A stretch of DNA of 53,557 bases, taken from NCBI GenBank assembly GCA_944320675.1, contig CALUIJ010000128.1:1-53557 (forward strand), given 5' to 3'. The notes under the pieces are model-generated. The model did not search any database, was not told the DNA's origin, and saw nothing but the letters and a program-made list of their open reading frames with translations. A program made the position numbers and the translations under genes. Origin of the DNA: an uncultured Prevotella sp. (GTDB lineage Bacteria; Bacteroidota; Bacteroidia; Bacteroidales; Bacteroidaceae). The stretch's first letter is position 1. Each line of letters starts with the position of its first letter. Below are positions 51,555 to 53,557 of the stretch, piece by piece.

Positions 51555-53267
51555 ATGGCAAAAACAAGGCAGATTGTTGAGTGCGTGCCCAATTTCAGCG
51601 AGGGGCGCGACAAGGCAGTAATCAAACAGATAACCGACGTTATCGAAGCGTCTGAAGGAGTTAAACTGTTAGACGTAGATCCGGGCGAGGCCACCAACCG
51701 CACGGTGGTAACGTTCGTGGGCGAGCCGCAGGCAGTAGTCGAGGCGGCTTTCAAGGCCGTGAAGAAGGCCGGCGAAGTGATAGACATGCGCCGCCACCAC
51801 GGTGCCCACCCGCGCATGGGAGCCACCGACGTGTGCCCCCTCGTGCCCGTAAGCGGCATAACGCTCGAGGAGTGCGCCGAGCTTGCACGCAAGCTGGCTG
51901 GACGCATAGCCGCCGAGCTCGGCATACCGTGCTATTGTTACGAAGCCGCCGCCCTGAAACCCGAAAGGCGCAACCTTGCCGTGTGCCGCAAGGGTGAATA
52001 CGAGGCACTGCCCGAGAAACTGGCCGACCCCGACGGCGCGCCCGACTTCGGCGCGCGCCCGTTCGACGAGGGCGTGGCACGCACCGGATGCACGGCCGTA
52101 GGAGCGCGCGACTTCCTCATCGCCGTAAACTTCAACCTTAACACTACTTCCACGCGCCGCGCCAACGCCATTGCGTTCGACGTGCGCGAGAAAGGCCGCC
52201 CCGTGCGCGAAGGCAACCCGATAACGGGCACTATCAAGCGCGACGCCGACGGCAAACCCATAATGCGCCCCGGTACGCTGAAAGGCACCAAGGCCATAGG
52301 CTGGTTCATCAAGGAATACGGCATAGCCCAAGTGTCGATGAACATCACCGACATTAACGCCACGCCGCTGCACGCCGCCTTCGACGAGGTATGCCGTGCG
52401 GCGCAAGCACGCGGACTGCGCGTAACGGGCACGGAGATTGTCGGCCTCGTGCCCGAAAGGGCCGTAATCGACGCCGGCAAATACTTCCTGCGCAAGCAAA
52501 ACCGCTCAACGGGAATACCGCAGGAAGACATACTCAACATTGCGATAAAGTCGATGGGACTCGACGACCTGCGCCCGTTCGTACCCGAAGAGAAGGTGAT
52601 AGAATACCTTTTGGATGCCGAAAAGGACAACAGCGGCAAGCTGACGGCGCTCACGGTGAAAGGCTTCGCCGACGAGACGCTGCGCGAATCGCCCGCCCCC
52701 GGCGGAGGTTCCGTGGCCGCATATATGGGTGCGCTCGGCGCGGCGTTAGGCACGATGGTTGCCAACCTGTCGGCCCACAAGCCCGGTTGGGACGACCGCT
52801 GGGAAGAGTTCTGCTGCTGGGCCGACCGCGGCGTAGAGCTTGAGGCCGAGCTGCTCCACCTCGTCGACGAGGACACCGAGGCGTTCAACCGCATCATGGC
52901 GGCTTTCGGCATGCCCAAGAACACCGAGGAGGACAAGCGCCTGCGCTCTGAAGCGATACAAAGCGCGACGCTCTTCGCCGCCCAAGTGCCGCTGGAAACG
53001 ATGAAGACGTCGTTCAAGGCGTTCGACATTTGCCGCGCGATGGCCGAGACGGGCAATCCCAACAGCGTATCCGATGCCGGTGTCGGTGCGCTTGCCGCCC
53101 GTGCCGCAGTGCTCGGTGCCGGACTCAACGTGAAGATAAACGCCTCTTCACTGAAAGACAAAGCCACAGCCGACGCCCTCATTGCAGAGGCCGATAAGCT
53201 GATGAAAGACGCCTGCGAAGCCGAACGCGGGATAATGGAGATAGTGGAAAAGAAGATTATGGAATAA
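51555..53267 (+). CDS. ftcD: Bifunctional glutamate formiminotransferase / formiminotetrahydrofolate cyclodeaminase
   Basis: The 570-residue fusion has a formiminotransferase part (about 1-320) with VECVPNFSEGRD and the catalytic-site RRHHGAHPRMGATD, then a helical cyclodeaminase part (about 355-570) with ESPAPGGGSVAAYMGALGAAL. It moves the formimino group from N-formimino-L-glutamate to tetrahydrofolate and then deaminates it to methenyl-THF, the last steps of one histidine degradation route. The start at 51555 is chosen because the short upstream extension from 51540 adds only five residues. The urocanate hydratase gene follows after 142 bp, confirming the pathway. Confidence 0.95.
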   Translation: MAKTRQIVECVPNFSEGRDKAVIKQITDVIEASEGVKLLDVDPGEATNRTVVTFVGEPQAVVEAAFKAVKKAGEVIDMRRHHGAHPRMGATDVCPLVPVSGITLEECAELARKLAGRIAAELGIPCYCYEAAALKPERRNLAVCRKGEYEALPEKLADPDGAPDFGARPFDEGVARTGCTAVGARDFLIAVNFNLNTTSTRRANAIAFDVREKGRPVREGNPITGTIKRDADGKPIMRPGTLKGTKAIGWFIKEYGIAQVSMNITDINATPLHAAFDEVCRAAQARGLRVTGTEIVGLVPERAVIDAGKYFLRKQNRSTGIPQEDILNIAIKSMGLDDLRPFVPEEKVIEYLLDAEKDNSGKLTALTVKGFADETLRESPAPGGGSVAAYMGALGAALGTMVANLSAHKPGWDDRWEEFCCWADRGVELEAELLHLVDEDTEAFNRIMAAFGMPKNTEEDKRLRSEAIQSATLFAAQVPLETMKTSFKAFDICRAMAETGNPNSVSDAGVGALAARAAVLGAGLNVKINASSLKDKATADALIAEADKLMKDACEAERGIMEIVEKKIME

Positions 53268-53286
53268 ATATAAAGTAGTAAGGAGG

Positions 53287-53382
53287 ATAGGAGTAAAGTA
53301 GTAAGTAGAAATGCCTTAGCATGCAACCAATAAAAACATACTTCATTTTAAAGTCATATCTACTTACTCCTTTACTCCTTAT
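53287..53382 (+). other. Long inverted repeat of GGAGTAA units between ftcD and hutU
   Basis: The purine-rich arm at 53287-53309, built of ggagtaaag and gtaagtaga words, is complementary to the pyrimidine-rich arm at 53359-53382 with small mismatches, with about 50 nt between. No U-tract directly follows. It could form a stable intercistronic stem. Confidence 0.6.
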
Positions 53383-53409
53383 CTCCTTTTACTCCTAAAA
53401 CGAAGTACT

Positions 53410-53557
53410 ATGACCAAAGAAGAATTTGCTGCGGAGATACGTGCCGGAATACCCGACGTATTGCCCGAACCGATGCCTTACGACACCGAAATAAACCATG
53501 CGCCCAAGCGCAAGGACATACTGACGAAGGAAGAAAAGAAACTCGCCCTGCGCAACG
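53410..53557 (+). CDS. hutU: Urocanate hydratase, 5' end only
   Basis: The window ends after 49 codons. The N-terminus (MTKEEFAAEIRAGIPDVLPE, then NHAPKRKDILTKEEKKLALRN) is typical of bacterial urocanate hydratase, which turns urocanate into imidazolonepropionate with a bound NAD+. Being downstream of ftcD it forms the beginning of a histidine utilisation cluster. The rest of the gene is outside the window. Confidence 0.85.
   Translation, partial: MTKEEFAAEIRAGIPDVLPEPMPYDTEINHAPKRKDILTKEEKKLALRN

Overview
The window looks like a chromosome segment of a carbohydrate-degrading Bacteroidales, most likely a GC-rich member of the Prevotellaceae. The evidence is SusC/SusD pairs, hybrid two-component regulators, TAnnTTTG-type -7 boxes with no strong Shine-Dalgarno sites, C-terminal secretion-tail-like domains, and dispersed intergenic repeats of a type I associate with Prevotella. 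Genus and species are inference.

Layout. (1) 1-11394: a pectin/arabinan-like module. On the minus strand are a hybrid two-component regulator, a secreted sugar isomerase-like protein, a DUF3826 protein and a GH127-like beta-L-arabinofuranosidase cut by the window edge. Divergent from them is a large beta-helix plus DUF6298-like protein. (2) 11499-12298: an ECF-type sigma factor, a tiny basic protein too short for routine gene calling, and a two-way terminator. (3) 12332-17082 (minus): a compact xylan operon of SGNH esterase, GPH symporter, GH10 xylanase and GH43 xylosidase. Divergent from it at 17794-25690 are a second hybrid regulator, a GH67 alpha-glucuronidase and a GH35 enzyme. (4) 26483-34966: the outer-membrane xylan operon of SusC, SusD, a surface glycan-binding lipoprotein and a lipoprotein GH10 with a carbohydrate-binding module inserted in its barrel. 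(5) 35552-46122: secreted proteins without obvious enzymes (a protein with a secretion-tail-like end, a mini version of the same kind, two paralogous DUF4957/DUF5123-like beta-helix proteins) and a second SusC/SusD pair. (6) 46949-53557: housekeeping genes rlmN, a DUF4837 lipoprotein, pdxA, a flippase-like membrane protein, ftcD and the start of hutU.

Working model for xylan (inference from families). The surface GH10 and binding protein cut and hold xylan, SusC/SusD import oligosaccharides, periplasmic GH67, GH10, GH35 and esterase trim them, the GPH symporter carries them inward, and cytoplasmic GH43 releases xylose. The second regulator sits between the two xylan gene blocks. Both the minus-strand xylan promoter and the susC promoter carry phased TGAAAC-like hexamers that could be its operator.

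The least explained parts are the enzyme-free SusC/D and beta-helix block, a roughly 100-nt structured element ending in a U-tract at 36683-36794, the 52-residue basic protein after the sigma factor, an intergenic repeat family built on CCGTCTTTTGC, and a GH127-like enzyme with Gln at the predicted general acid position.
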